From Cordylochernes scorpioides (taxonomy: Eukaryota > Arthropoda > Arachnida > Pseudoscorpiones > Chernetidae), in the NCBI GenBank assembly GCA_030710605.1, contig CP092863.1:107246099-107310098 (forward strand): a stretch of 64,000 nt of DNA. The letters are read 5' to 3'. The notes under the pieces were generated by a model. That model saw only the letters and a list, made by a program, of their open reading frames with translations. It ran no database searches and had not been told where the DNA came from. This document shows positions 9,465 to 20,201 of the stretch, piece after piece (position 1 is the first letter of the stretch; each line of letters opens with the position of its first letter). The translations under genes were made by a program, and so were the position numbers.

Positions 9465-9930
9465 ATAAGAGATGATATTCACTTATCATATTGGTTTTTG
9501 GATGATAACCAATAGACAGGAAAATACATAATGGTATAAAGTGTGAATGATTACAAATATGTGGTAAAGAGTGAAAATGAAAAGAGAAAAAAAAGTGTTC
9601 CATAATCGTATTGGCTTATTGTGAACCAATAGACTGGAGAGACAAAAAATACACATATAATATTAAAAATGAGGAAGGAAAATAAAATGAATGCATAATA
9701 AAAAAAAGTGAGAAATAAAAGGGTGATATCCCTTGATCATATTGGCTTGTTGTGAGCCAATAGATTGGGAGAAACATGAGAAAATGACACACACATATTA
9801 TTAATGAGGAAGAAAAATAAAATGCAGAATTATTAAAAAGCATATTAAAAAAGTGAGAAATAAAAGGATGATATCCCTTGATCATATCGGCTTGTTGTGA
9901 GCCAATAGATTGGGAAAAACATGAGAAATT
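9465..9930. repeat. Tandem repeat, 4 diverged units of about 130 bp with CCAAT hairpin
   Basis: Each unit carries an ATTGG...CCAAT inverted repeat ('tattggcttgttgtgagccaata' in parts) near 9,490, 9,610, 9,745 and 9,887, followed by A-rich DNA. The last two are most alike. Open frames here are low-complexity artefacts. Confidence 0.8.
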
Positions 9931-9934
9931 GACA

Positions 9935-10890
9935 TTATTAAAAATAAGAAAATGCATGATATTTACACAAATATATAAATTAAAAATGATGAATAACATT
10001 GAAAACAATATGAAAATTACATTAGTAAAAGATAGGTGGAAACATTTGATGATTATAAGAAGAAGGACATTTGTGAAAAGCAAGAAGTTGAGACAAAGTT
10101 TATGTACAAAATGAAAAATGTGAAAACAAGGAATAAAGATGTAAGGATAAATGAATTAATGATAAGAATAGAAAATGGTCATTTGAAGAAATAAGAATCA
10201 AGGTGGATAAAAACAAGAGTTAAAATTTACATATGTTGGTTGCGCTAAATTTACATATTTGCAGAAACGCTTTTAGATAATAATTACATATGAAATAAGT
10301 AATGGGGGCAAAAATGCAAATTTTTAAAATAATAACATATTAAGAAATGAGATTTAACAAGAAAATATCAAAATATTAAAAGTTTGAGAATTTCAGATAT
10401 CAGATAGAAATGTGAAACTATAGGGTATTGTGGTCATTAACAAAATATATCAGGGAAAATATGATTAACAAAGATTAATTTCTATTAAAGATTGAATATG
10501 TGAGAAACATGTAATATTATTTTGTTGTTCTCCTGGCCGACTGCTTTGCATATGGCGTGTTATCTTAAAAATTGCTATGGTGTAAATGGTTTAACTGAAA
10601 TGCAAATATTTAAAGGTATAAATATGGAATGGGAAATATATAGTAACTAATTATACAAAGGAAAATAAAGGTTTACAAGGATCAAAAGGTGTGATAATAT
10701 TTAAAGGTCAAAACAACTATGGCAAAATTGATATTTAAAATTATTTGAGAAAAAAGGATATAACTAAGAAAATAGGCATTATATATTGTATGCGAAAACT
10801 AAAATAGCAGGAAAGTGGGAGCATGGAAAACAGGTAGACAGATATAAAGTACCTTGGAAAGGATGATTCCGGCTTGAGTTGAAAACTTCG
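9935..10890. other. Unassigned purine-rich, AT-rich stretch
   Basis: No recognisable gene or repeat. Strongly A/G-biased on the plus strand, similar in texture to the tandem array before it. Confidence 0.4.
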
Positions 10891-10894
10891 GGAG

Positions 10895-11150
10895 ATTGCT
10901 GGCGTTGAGCGGAAGATGTGATGGCTGGAGATGGAAGGGAGAAGGCTGTTTGAAACTTCTTGAGATAGCCATGTTTGCCTGTGGAGATGGCCATTTTTTC
11001 CCGTGGGGATGGCCGTGTTTGCCGGAGAAGGCCATGTTTGATCGTAGAGGCTATGTTTTCTTGGAGATGACTATGTTTGATTGTAGAGGCTATGTTTGAT
11101 TATAGAGGCTATGTTTTCTTGGAGATGGGTATGTTTGTTGAATTGGGCTG
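10895..11150. repeat. Degenerate minisatellite
   Basis: Short units around 'gatggccatgtttg' and 'gaggctatgtttt' repeat irregularly about every 20-25 bp, and are locally GC-richer than the surroundings. Frames in both directions are repeat artefacts. Confidence 0.7.
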
Positions 11151-11364
11151 TCTTGTTAAAGTAGGATATTTGTGGTTAAGAAACCTATTTTTGATTGAAA
11201 GATTTGCATATTTGAATTTGAAAAATTTGCTTTTGGCATATTGAAAAAACAGGTAAATATCCTGTCGGCTATTCTTATATTAAAAAAAAAAAAAAGAAGA
11301 TATTTTCTGCTTGATTTTTGATCAGTAATTTAATTGAGTTAAAGGGATATATAAAAATAGTCTT

Positions 11365-11760
11365 GATCAGAGATTTCTTTATTGAGCGCGCGCTGAGGAA
11401 TATATACAAAACATAATTTGGGTAAGTACCCGCCTGGCTTAAGGCGTAAGAATAAATAAAACAAAATATTATATTTACATAATTACAAACATGTTTGAGC
11501 CGACCAACGGGGAAGAACAACAATGAGATTTTATATGGGAAGCATGACCTCTGGCGGCCGATTTAACAGAATATTTTTATCTATGATATATATTTTTAAA
11601 TAAAAAAATATCTTAATATAACATTTTAAATAATATCTTAATATAACATTTTAAATAATATCTTATTATAACATTTTAAATAATATCTTTATATAACATT
11701 TTAAATAATATCTTTATATAACATTTCTAAATAAAATATTTCAATATAACATATATATAT
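11365..11760. repeat. Family M repeat
   Basis: Contains 'gcctggcttaaggcgtaaga', 'gaccaacggggaagaacaac' and 'gacctctggcggccgattta', then a short tandem of 'aacattttaaataatatctt' units (11,600-11,750), the same expansion seen at 59.2-59.4 kb. Confidence 0.75.
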
Positions 11761-13440
11761 ATATAAATATAAAAATATAATTCTAAAGTTAAATAAAGGC
11801 GCTTAGGCCTATATTGTGTAAACCAAGTTGTCTCTATACACCATTAAACACAAAATTAGAGAACAAATCAAAGGGCAGCTTGGATTCTATAACTAATTAA
11901 TGAGATAGTTAAGGAGAGAAATCTAATCAGACGATGGTTGGTGCATTAAAGATGAGCAGACGATCGTCTTCCAGTGAATATTGCATCAGACGAACACTTT
12001 TTCTTCGTTACCTGCGCCCCCCCATTAGATATGTATGGAGAAAACTTTAAAGTCTCCCTTTATGTTAGTTATGAGATAGTTTAAAAGTATCTTCCATAAA
12101 TATATTAACACTTTTTCCCTTTAGTTTATATTACCTTTTATTACTACCATTAGAATTTACAACTAAAAAAAATTATTCTCTAAAAAAAATCGTTAAAATA
12201 CCTCTTCTCTTTGATTGTTTTTAAATTGTCGTCTGCCTTTTTTATTATGCGCGCCATCTATTGGTTTAAATTTGAACAAAATTCTGAAAAAATATAGTTA
12301 ATAGCTAAAAGATATTTCGGCTTTGTGTTTTTTTTTTTTTTTTTTTTCACATTATAATATAAAATAAAATTGATATTTTTAATAGAGAATATTCAAAAAA
12401 AAATAAATTTATTCTGTGAAATAAAACACCTATTAACGAATTGTTTATATTTATTCCAATAGATGGCGCAAATTATCAACAACGTTAAATAATTAGTAAA
12501 GGGTATTTTTTTCATCAAAATATCAAATATTCCAAATTGAAAGAATAAAACTTTTCAAGGATTTTTCAATGACACAGATACAAACGGGTATACCATCGTG
12601 TTTCCATATTTTAAAAAAATCCAAAGGGACAACTTCAATGTTCTAAATGGGCAGACGATAAAAGTAGCCTTGATTTATAATTTAATCTCAGCCAGATACT
12701 GGGTGACGAATTAGTTTCCCGAGATCGATTCCAGGTCGATAATTGTTTTTTTTTTTCTTTTCTATATACCCCTATCCCTTCTTTATATATATATATTTTA
12801 AGCCCCAGAGGTAGAAATTTCAGCGAGTATTGAATTCCCTAAATATCGAAGGGAAAAATTCTGGAATTCTATTTTTTTACCCTACACTGGATAAAAAGGT
12901 TTATTTTGATTAAACGATATAGATTGGAAAGTTTTGGTGGAAGTTTTTAAAATAGGATTGGAGGACCGTGTAAGCCAGTTTAGAAATGGTATCTATTATA
13001 TATAGAAATATTCCTGTGTGGCTTTATTTTAACCTTTGGTATTTCTTCAGGATTATTCTATAATAATATTTAAAAAATCAACGATAAGTTGATATTTTTT
13101 GCGACAGATGGAGCAAGCTACAGTAGAACCTCCCTTTAGCAGACATCACTCTACAAAGGACAGTTTTCATTTGCAAAATTACCAATTTTATTATTTTTTT
13201 ATTTTTTTATTTCAACACACAAAACGCGATATCCCGGCTAGGAATAATTGCGTCGATTTAGATTTTTTTAAAACAGAAACAGTTATAAACATGCAATAAA
13301 TTGATAAAGAGGGAGCAATCTCTCGAAATATTTTAAGAAGAAAATTGTTTTTTTTCTTTACAGATCAAGGTACGCCCTTTTATATAATAGTTATAAACAT
13401 ATTATACAAAAAAAAGTAATCGAAATAAAAAGAGAAACAA
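11761..13440. other. Unassigned AT-rich region
   Basis: No coding region or RNA recognised. Contains homopolymer T runs and three 'agatggcgc'-type motifs. A short 'ttacctgcgcccccccatta' C-run is near 12,010. Confidence 0.4.
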
Positions 13441-13455
13441 TAATATATATTATAA

Positions 13456-13680
13456 ACCTGTACCTTTCAGGTTTGAAAGAAAATCATGAATATATTTACG
13501 AAAATAGTTAAACCTATGATAATTCTCTCTGCTGTTTACAAATTGATATAGATCTACAACATTATTTATTGTCTGTTGTCTAGCGGTGAAGAAGAGTGGG
13601 CATTCCAGCAGTAGGTGCCTCGAGTCCTGGAATTCGTTGCCACAATGACAGCTAGAGTTATTATAATATATTAGTAATTT
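13456..13680 (-). pseudogene. LINE protein C-terminus with zinc-knuckle motif, fragment
   Basis: The minus strand is open for about 70 codons to TAA. It contains C-H-C-G ... R-H-L-L-L-E-C-P-L-F, a CXC...HX4C motif typical of the end of R1/Jockey-like LINE ORF2 proteins, followed by a hydrophilic tail (YFRKYIHDFLSNLK). Upstream RT sequence is absent. A different LINE family from the one at 7.3 kb. Confidence 0.65.
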
Positions 13681-13800
13681 ACTATGATAGTAACTCTCCA
13701 GTAAGAGGACACCTCTCCCTAAAGGACACTTTGGTTCTGCAATCAGGTGTTGTCCTTTACAGGGAGGTAGCTCTACTGTATTAGAAAATTTAGTTGCAAG
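13680..13800. other. Short GC-richer island
   Basis: 'ctctccagtaagaggacacc' and 'ggtgttgtcctttacaggga' are imperfect inverted repeats around 13,695-13,770. Nothing further identified. Confidence 0.35.
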
Positions 13801-14189
13801 ATAAAGTATATGCTTTTATATTAATTTTTTTATTTCATTTTCGTTAAAAATATTTATTTTATTTGTGTTTATTCTCTTTTAATATTCTTATTGAATATAG
13901 GGGTAGAATAGGTTTAAAATAATCGCTTTTTCGAATAAGGTATTTATAAAGAAAACATATTATCCTACATATTTGCATATGAGACGGAAGGTTTCAATAG
14001 TTAAACGTAAAAATGTGTGTTTATGTAATACACACAGTTTTACTCTTATTTCACATTAAAATTTATCATTACAGGATAAGAAAATCAAGCGTCAGATCCT
14101 AATAATACAAATAATTCTGTACCTAATACCAATATGATCCTAAAATATAACCTTAAATGTATCAAAAGTGGTACCTCTCCCTTTAAAAA

Positions 14190-14530
14190 TACATTGAAAC
14201 ATGATGTCAATCAGCCAATCAGCGCTCAGTGCTTGTTTAGCTAAGTAGTTGCATGGAGCAACAAAATATTATATTTTATAGAAGATGGTGGACTCGATTA
14301 TCATGGGAAAAAAATATATTTTTATCTCTTCGTAATATATTAAAATATATTATTTTTTATGTCAATCTCTCTATATATGTAGAGTATAAATTTTCGAAGG
14401 ATGATTTCATGTACCAAAAGGGGAAGTTCTCCCTTTACAAATCCACTAGCACAATGCATTTTGGTTTAGCACCTCATTACAAAACGTAATGCCTTTTTTA
14501 CTTATCCCTAGTACACGTGGTACAGGTAAT
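14190..14530. repeat. Left arm of 1.5 kb inverted repeat
   Basis: Contains 'tgatgtcaatcagccaatca', 'gcatggagcaacaaaata' and 'gcacctcattacaaaacgta', and ends in a SINE tail ('tatccctagtacacgtgg'). Its reverse complement is at 15,420-15,755. Confidence 0.85.
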
Positions 14531-14539
14531 TTTAAGAAT

Positions 14540-14720
14540 AAGCGACAGCACCAGTTTTGGAAAATTCAGACAAAAAGACAACAACCTGTATACCAGGGTT
14601 TCAGGCTATGGCCCTCATCAGTACAGGGACGGCTTTGATGTCATAACATCCTATGAGACGGGTTATGGAATCGGTCATATTGGCTAAACAGGAGTTTGAG
14701 CTGGTAAAGTGACTGGGGGC
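14540..14720 (-). mobile_element. PLE-C-like terminal fragment with hammerhead
   Basis: The block 'acagcaccagttttgg' next to the hammerhead resembles 'acaacaccagctttgg' in the PLE-C palindrome at 61.1 kb, so this is probably the same PLE group. Confidence 0.6.
14585..14627 (-). ncRNA. Hammerhead ribozyme, minimal type I
   Basis: On the minus strand: stem I CCTGTA, CTGATGA, stem II GGGC-CATA-GCCT, GAAA, a 3-bp stem III (ACC-CT-GGT), A at the cleavage position, then TACAGG closing a 6-bp stem I. All invariant core bases are present; the first pair of stem II is G-U. The very short stem III is the known style of PLE hammerheads, which cleave best as dimers. Predicted cleavage is 3' of GUA. Confidence 0.85.
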
Positions 14721-14819
14721 CGAATTTCAGTCTAGAATACAACATGAAGTTGCGATGGATGAATTTGTCCGAAATTGTCTAAACCGCTGTTGTGGCTTAT
14801 TCTTTATCATCAGCATTAC

Positions 14820-14885
14820 GTTTTTGGGGGGTCGGTGGAAGGGTGGTCTAAACCGTTGGTTTTCGATCGCTACGACCCGGGATGA
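14820..14885 (+). repeat. SINE tRNA-related head, fragment
   Basis: 'ggtcggtggaagggtggtct' and 'ggttttcgatcgctacgacc' match the 5' head of the tRNA-derived SINE. The body is absent. Confidence 0.7.
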
Positions 14886-15089
14886 CATCATCAATAAATA
14901 CTTTCACATCTTCAGATATACAAAGACTTGATTTATACGCTACAATATATATCGGTGTATAGGTGGTGTTTGTGGTAGGTTTCCACTTTATCCGTTCGCT
15001 AATTGGCTCTTTGTGATCACATGATGTCAATCAGCCAATCAGCGCTCAGTGCTAGTTTAGCTCAGTAGTTGCATGGAGCAACAAAAAAA

Positions 15090-15215
15090 TAATGGTTTTA
15101 ACGTGGAAATATGGAAAGATGCAGACTACATGTTGACAAGGTGTTTTTTTTTAAACCAAACCATATATACCTTATTTATATAAATGTACAAAGGGGGACT
15201 ATAAAATGTTATAAC
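15090..15215. repeat. Dispersed repeat shared with 17.5 kb
   Basis: 'acgtggaaatatggaaagat', 'gactacatgttgacaagg' and 'ccatatataccttattta' are repeated with high identity at 17,530-17,640. Unidentified. Confidence 0.75.
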
Positions 15216-15235
15216 AAAGGTTTTTTTTTCTAATT

Positions 15236-15445
15236 AAGAAAATGCTCCAATGGTCCCCGATTCTTGTAAAAGTCCAACCCCACCAGCGAGTGCAAGTAAC
15301 CAAACGGGGCTCTGGCACATTTGTAAGTGCAAAGTCGAACTGCTTTTCACATGTGTAGACATGTGGTGTGCTTACAGTAAAAGCAGTCGTCAAATTCTAC
15401 CCACCATGATTATCATGGCCTGTACCACGTGTACTAGGGATTAGT
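15236..15445 (+). mobile_element. tRNA-derived SINE, head missing
   Basis: Body of the SINE on the plus strand: 'caccagcgagtgcaagtaac', 'tttcacatgtgtagacatgt', 'accatgattatcatgg' and the terminal 'cacgtgtactagggat' followed by an A-rich tail. The tRNA head is absent here. Confidence 0.8.
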
Positions 15446-15755
15446 AAAAAAGGCATTACGTTTTGTAATGAGGTGCTAAACCAAAATGCATTGTGCTAGT
15501 GGATTTGTAAAGGGAGAACTTCCCCATTTGGTACATGAAATCATCCATCGAAATTTATACTCTACATATATAGAGAGATTGACATAGAAATTAATATATT
15601 TTAATATATTACGAAGAGATAAAAATATCTTTTTTTCATGATAATCGAGCCCACCATCTTCTATAAACTATAATATTTTGTTGCTCCATGCAACCACTGA
15701 GCTAAACAAGCACTGAGCGCTGATTGGCTGATTGACATCATGTGATCACAAAGAG
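15420..15755. repeat. Right arm of 1.5 kb inverted repeat
   Basis: Reverse complement of 14,190-14,530, including the CCAAT-type 'gagcgctgattggctgattg' stretch. The arms differ by scattered substitutions only. Confidence 0.85.
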
Positions 15756-15814
15756 CCAATCAGCGAACGGATAGAGTGGACACCTACCACAAACACTACC
15801 TATACACCGATATA

Positions 15815-15985
15815 TATTGAAGCGTAGAAATCAAGTCTTTGTATATCTGAAGATGTGAAAGTATTTATTGATGACGTCACGGCGACTAGTCGACAATTAC
15901 CAACCAAACTATCTACAGCTAGAGAATATCGAGCAAGTAAGCTAGGTAACTAAATGATGATTTAACAATTAATAAATCTGTTTCC
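15815..15985. repeat. Dispersed repeat shared with 6.3 kb
   Basis: Second copy of the block described at 6,270-6,450. Confidence 0.7.
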
Positions 15986-16039
15986 AAATATTTCAATTGA
16001 AAATTTAAATTAAATAATATATATCTATAACAATGAATA

Positions 16040-16975
16040 GATTCAAAAAGGATGAGTTTCTTTATTTGAAAAATCAATTCGAGCTTTCGGGCGCAAACTG
16101 CCCTTCTACAGGAATAATAGTTACTATTTCAATTAATCATGTATTTACAGTTATATATATTTTATTTAAATGGTTTCTCGCTTTGGTCTTGTATAGCGTG
16201 AGTGGATCCCATGCCCGCGCGATTTAGTTTAAATCAAAGAAAAGCCTTGATAAAGAGAGGCGTGTTGCCCCTAGAATTACTAGCCGATTAACAATTTATA
16301 TCCAGTATATGCCATATATTTATCTATACATATATATAAGCTATTTTTTGCATATTTAGGATTATTTATGAAGTTTTATATTTTATTATTTAAGAAAAAT
16401 TATTGCTTTGTAAATTAGTCAATTGGTTCATATTATTATATGCAAAATTGTTAAGTGGTGTGGTTAAGAGAAATCGGATAATTCTATTTTAGTTTTTGGA
16501 CCAGCCTATCATATGTCTCTGGAATATCTATGTCTCTATTTATGCTATTATATTTTGATGAAATCAGTGCTTCCAGTATTAATCTTTTGTATTTACTATT
16601 TATGTTTGTATAATGAATATTAGGGTTTGCTTGGTTGAAATCGTGATCTGTGTTTCTGATATGTTGTACTATTAGAGATTTGGGGTCTTTGTTTTTAATA
16701 TTTCTTCTATGTTCGTCTATTCTGTCTTTTATATGTCTACCTGTTTCACCTACATATACATTATTACATTGGTTGCATGGTATGGAATATACGGCTTTGC
16801 TATTGTATAGTTTTGTCATAGGAATACTGTTTCTTGTAATGGGGTTTCTTATTATGGTTGCTATACTCGGGTTGCTTTCATAATATGTTCTTATACCGTG
16901 TTTGCTTAAAATTCTGGCTATATTGGTACTACTATGGGAATAGGGAAATATACATATTGATTTATAATATATATC
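16040..16975 (-). mobile_element. Penelope-like element 3' portion (PLE-A type)
   Basis: Minus-strand PLE: the terminal block at 16,070-16,115 reads, on the minus strand, CTGTAGA, a GGGC...GCCC stem and GAAAGCTC (a hammerhead-derived relic). The coding end is at 16,484-16,965. Its 5' side ends at the Helitron at 16,974. Confidence 0.8.
16484..16965 (-). pseudogene. PLE polyprotein C-terminus with GIY-YIG endonuclease
   Basis: About 160 codons to a TAA stop. The N-terminal part (STNIARILSKHGI) matches the linker that follows RT in PLE proteins, then comes KAVYSIPCNQCNNVYVGETGR: a CNQC pair before YVGET, the conserved Arg in the next helix (KDRIDEH) and distal His residues (QHIRNTDH). This domain nicks DNA for PLE integration. 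It is related to, but clearly diverged from, the copies at 3.3-4.6 kb. The RT part is cut off where the Helitron begins; in-frame codons beyond about 16,965 belong to the Helitron. Confidence 0.8.
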
Positions 16976-17473
16976 TATATATATAAAAATGAATGTTTGT
17001 CTGTTGGTCTGTTTGTATGCACGGTATACAAATTCGCAGTAGTTCACTAATTCAAACCAAAATTTCCATACATAGGTAAAAAATAACGAGGATGACGATA
17101 GGCTATTTTAAAAAAATATATAAATCAATTATTAAAACTATATATCCAAATTATTCTACTTAGCTCACGAGCAGCGCCCTCTAGAACGCGTGGCGGTCTG
17201 ACGGCGGGGGGCGCACATTTGCTGCCGGCGAGCACGTGACTTCCCTGCCCCCGCCCCCCCCCCCCCCCCCCCCCTCCGAGAAAATGGAATCGTCCGGCTG
17301 CTGGCCGGTTGGCCAGTTCAAGTTCCCACCGCGCGCGGTCCTGGCATTGGTGACACAGCTGTGCCAAGTGCCAAAAAAGCCTCGCGGGTGACCTCTGGGA
17401 ACTACGTCCATCTTCCATATGTAAAATACATTTAATCGTGTAAACCCGGGCGTTGCCCGGGTCATTCGTCTAG
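16974..17473 (+). mobile_element. Non-autonomous Helitron with GC-rich cargo
   Basis: The 5' end is TC-TATATATATAAAAATG. The 3' end has a strong hairpin (CCCGGGC-GTT-GCCCGGG) about 10 nt before a terminal CTAG followed by T. That is the Helitron signature: 5' TC, 3' hairpin plus CTRR, no inverted repeats. The interior 17,165-17,410 is strikingly GC-rich with a long C run near 17,255-17,272. No Rep-helicase gene. Frames through the C run are artefacts. Confidence 0.85.
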
Positions 17474-17529
17474 TATATATATATATATATATAGTTGTGT
17501 GATTTCAAGGCTTATATTAGAGATAGTAG

Positions 17530-17640
17530 TTTTAACGTGGAAATATGGAAAGATGCAGACTACATGTTGACAAGGTGTTTTTTTTTTAAACCAAACCATA
17601 TATACCTTATTTATATAAATGTACAAAGGGACTATAAACA
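17530..17640. repeat. Dispersed repeat shared with 15.1 kb
   Basis: Second copy of the block at 15,090-15,215. Confidence 0.75.
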
Positions 17641-17704
17641 GGCTATTGTTATAACAAAGGAATAAATTGATATTTTGTTTACAAGGACAATTTTAAGTGT
17701 GTTA

Positions 17705-17920
17705 TATATATAAACACACTCATTGACAAAACCTAAGGAAGTTGTACCTTTTAGCATCTATATCGGGATTCAGACAATAACTCTGAAAAATATTACAGTG
17801 ACCTTTATTGAAGACAAACGAGATAACTAAGTGTGAACGAAATTTTCTCTTTCTTTTGCTTCTTCTTCTTAAAAAAAAAAAAACAGACGCCTAGTGACAT
17901 CAAAGACTCTCCACACGTAT
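17705..17920 (+). repeat. S76 element, single unit plus tail
   Basis: One 76-bp unit, then the tail 'acagtgacctttattgaaga', an A-run, 'cagacgcctagtgacatcaa' and 'agactctccaca'. It lacks a clear right inverted terminus. Confidence 0.8.
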
Positions 17921-18505
17921 GTGTGTTTCTATATACACAAAACACATAAATATTCACATTAAACTTTTAAGTATATTAATATATCATTTATATATTTAAT
18001 ATATACTTATATATAGAGAAAATATAATTAAAATATATTCAATTTTGTTTAGCATATTAATATTTAATTGGGATATTAAAAAATTAATAATAAATAAATA
18101 AATATCACATCAAATAAAGATTTATAAATTCCGTAATTTTGTATATAAATAAAGATAAATCAAAATAATGTGAAACAATATTTTCATATTAAGAAAAATA
18201 TCTCTTCATCCAAAAATAGAAAGGAATTTCCAAGTAATTCGAAGAAAAAAAATTAATCACAGAGTTTTATTTTTCTCAGATTACGGTCATTTTCTACATT
18301 CCCATCTGGTCACATTTCTGTAATGTAGTCGTATTTTATACACTTCTGCTCACCATCATTTGTCATCAAATATATCTTTTGGGAGTATATTCTATATTTG
18401 GAAAAACACCTAGAATATCTCTTTTATGTTTTTTTGAAAATAATAATAGAATTGAAGTATCGTTAATAAATAAAGGTTACCTGGCCGGGGGCATTCATAT
18501 TTCTT
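17921..18505. other. Unassigned AT-rich stretch
   Basis: No gene, RNA or repeat recognised. Confidence 0.4.
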
Positions 18506-18509
18506 CAAA

Positions 18510-18665
18510 TTAAAGATACTTCGGCCAGTAAATCTTTTTATTATCTCGACGTTTCGACAAAATCTTTTGTTCTAATCTTGACAAGATTTTTGTCGAATCG
18601 TCGAGACAATAAAAAGATTTACTGACCGAATTGTCTTTTATTTGAAGAATTGAGATAAAATATAT
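18510..18665. repeat. PLE-type palindrome with hammerhead relic
   Basis: Arms 'tcggccagtaaatctttttat' and 'ataaaaagatttactgaccga' (in parts) are inverted around 18,585. The plus strand shows a degenerate core: TTGACAAG, a stem, GTCGAA, TCGTCGAGA. Confidence 0.65.
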
Positions 18666-19310
18666 TTAATTATTGTTATAATTTGAATTATAGTAATGAG
18701 TATTTTTTTAAATAAAAATTGATTATGGAACTTTATTTTTGTTTGTTTCATACTAGCGATTAAAAGAGCAGACGAAGAACTGTTGGTACTCGTCGCTTTT
18801 CTTGATTAATATAGAATGGGTATTTGGCTAATTCTGGAATATTTTTAAAAATTCAAAAAATTATTAATATTTATTCTGATAGATGGCGCAAGCCATCAGA
18901 AACTTTCAGTTGCTCAATAGGAGATGTTTGAAGTTTATATGTTAATTTTGTAATTATTCTCATTTTTAAACTCATAGAAGTATTTTCTGGCAGACATATT
19001 CAATTTATTATCATCATCATTTTGATATATATTTTTTAGTTAGTTATAAAAACATTTTTAAATTGTAGTTTCTTTTTAGTTTTGGTGTGTTCCCTTTTTA
19101 ACCAATAAAATATATAAAACTAAGGTGTAATATTCAATTCAAGCATATGGAACTAACATATATTCATTTTTAAAACAAAGCGAAATCATAAGCTTATACA
19201 ACTTTCACTTTTTCATACAGTATATTTCCTTTTTCTTTTTACTTAAAAAAAATTAGACGTCGCAACTTTTTATTTACTTGATTATTACCTTGTTGATATG
19301 TTTTTAGTTA
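18666..19310. other. Unassigned AT-rich stretch
   Basis: No gene or named repeat. One 'atagatggcgcaa' motif at 18,880. Confidence 0.4.
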
Positions 19311-19314
19311 TAGC

Positions 19315-19365
19315 TGAAGAAGGACTTGCCTGAAAGCTTCTTTAATAAAATAAAATGAATTACGG
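19315..19365 (+). repeat. PLE-type terminal relic
   Basis: CTGAAGA, AGGAC-TTGC-CT, GAAAGC resembles a degraded hammerhead core followed by A/T-rich 'ttaataaaataaaa'. Confidence 0.4.
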
Positions 19366-19664
19366 CGTCTTATTATTCTTTTGTTCCTTTTGGAGATGTG
19401 AGATCTGTTTGATGTATTGTCGAACTGTTGGTCTTCATCTATTCTTTGCATCGTTGGTAGAGCCGTAGAGAATATGTCATTGAACTGAGGTAGAAGGTAA
19501 AGGAGGTGTTGACTTGTAGACGCCATCTACTGATGAAGCTTTCTACTTGAATTAATCTAATTCAAACCCCTACAAATATGTGTCGTATTATCTACTATTA
19601 AAAGAGAAGTATATTACTTTTTCAACCAGGATGATTTCGTTTATTATGGGATCATGATAAGTAT

Positions 19665-19830
19665 AATAACCAAACATGGCTCTGTCACATTTGTAAGTGC
19701 AAAGTCGAACTGCTTTTCACATGTGTAGACATGTGGTACACTTACAGTAAAAGCAGTCGCCTACTTCTATCCATCATGATTATCATGCCCTGTACCACGT
19801 GTACTAGGGATAAGCAAAAAAATGATAAAT
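19665..19830 (+). mobile_element. tRNA-derived SINE, 5'-truncated
   Basis: Starts at 'ccaaacatggctctgtcaca' and runs through the central 'cacatgtgtagacatgtgg' to 'gtgtactagggataag' plus A-run. Flanked by ATGATAA on both sides (near 19,650 and after the A-run), a probable 7-bp target duplication. Confidence 0.8.
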
Positions 19831-19959
19831 ATAGCTAAGCACTGTTCTTTTAAATATCTCTACGGAAATATATGTATATTTTATAAGATAAAAATAAAAA
19901 ATAAGAATTTTTAGAACCGTGTCAAAGTAAATTATTCATTTTGAAGAAGGAACAAAAGT

Positions 19960-20090
19960 TAACGTCGACGAATATCTTTTATTAATGCTGTAAATTCGGC
20001 ACGCTTTCGGACTTTGACGTCCTTCAACAGACCTGTTGAAGGACGTCAAAGTCCGAAAGCTTGCCGAATTTACAACATTAATAACAGAAA
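19960..20090. repeat. PLE-type palindrome with hammerhead relic
   Basis: Two inverted arms, 'ggacgtcaaagtccgaaagc' and its complement, meet near 20,030. The plus-strand arm reads CTGTTGA, AGGAC-GTCAAA-GTCC, GAAAGC: a hammerhead-like core with a mutated CUGANGA. Confidence 0.65.
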
Positions 20091-20201
20091 CTGGTCGCCG
20101 TTAACATTTGTTCTTTCTTCAAGATAATATCAGGCGATTCCTTCTCTTGCAATTTAAATTACTCATATAAACAGGATAGCAAACAGAATTCTCTTAATAT
20201 A

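Noticed and set aside
9616..10083. 155-codon minus-strand Phe/Ser-rich frame
   Set aside because: Runs through the tandem CCAAT-hairpin array and repeats its own sequence; no motif.
17125..17465. Gly-rich proteins on the minus strand
   Set aside because: Translations of the poly-C tract inside a Helitron; no homology or conserved frame.
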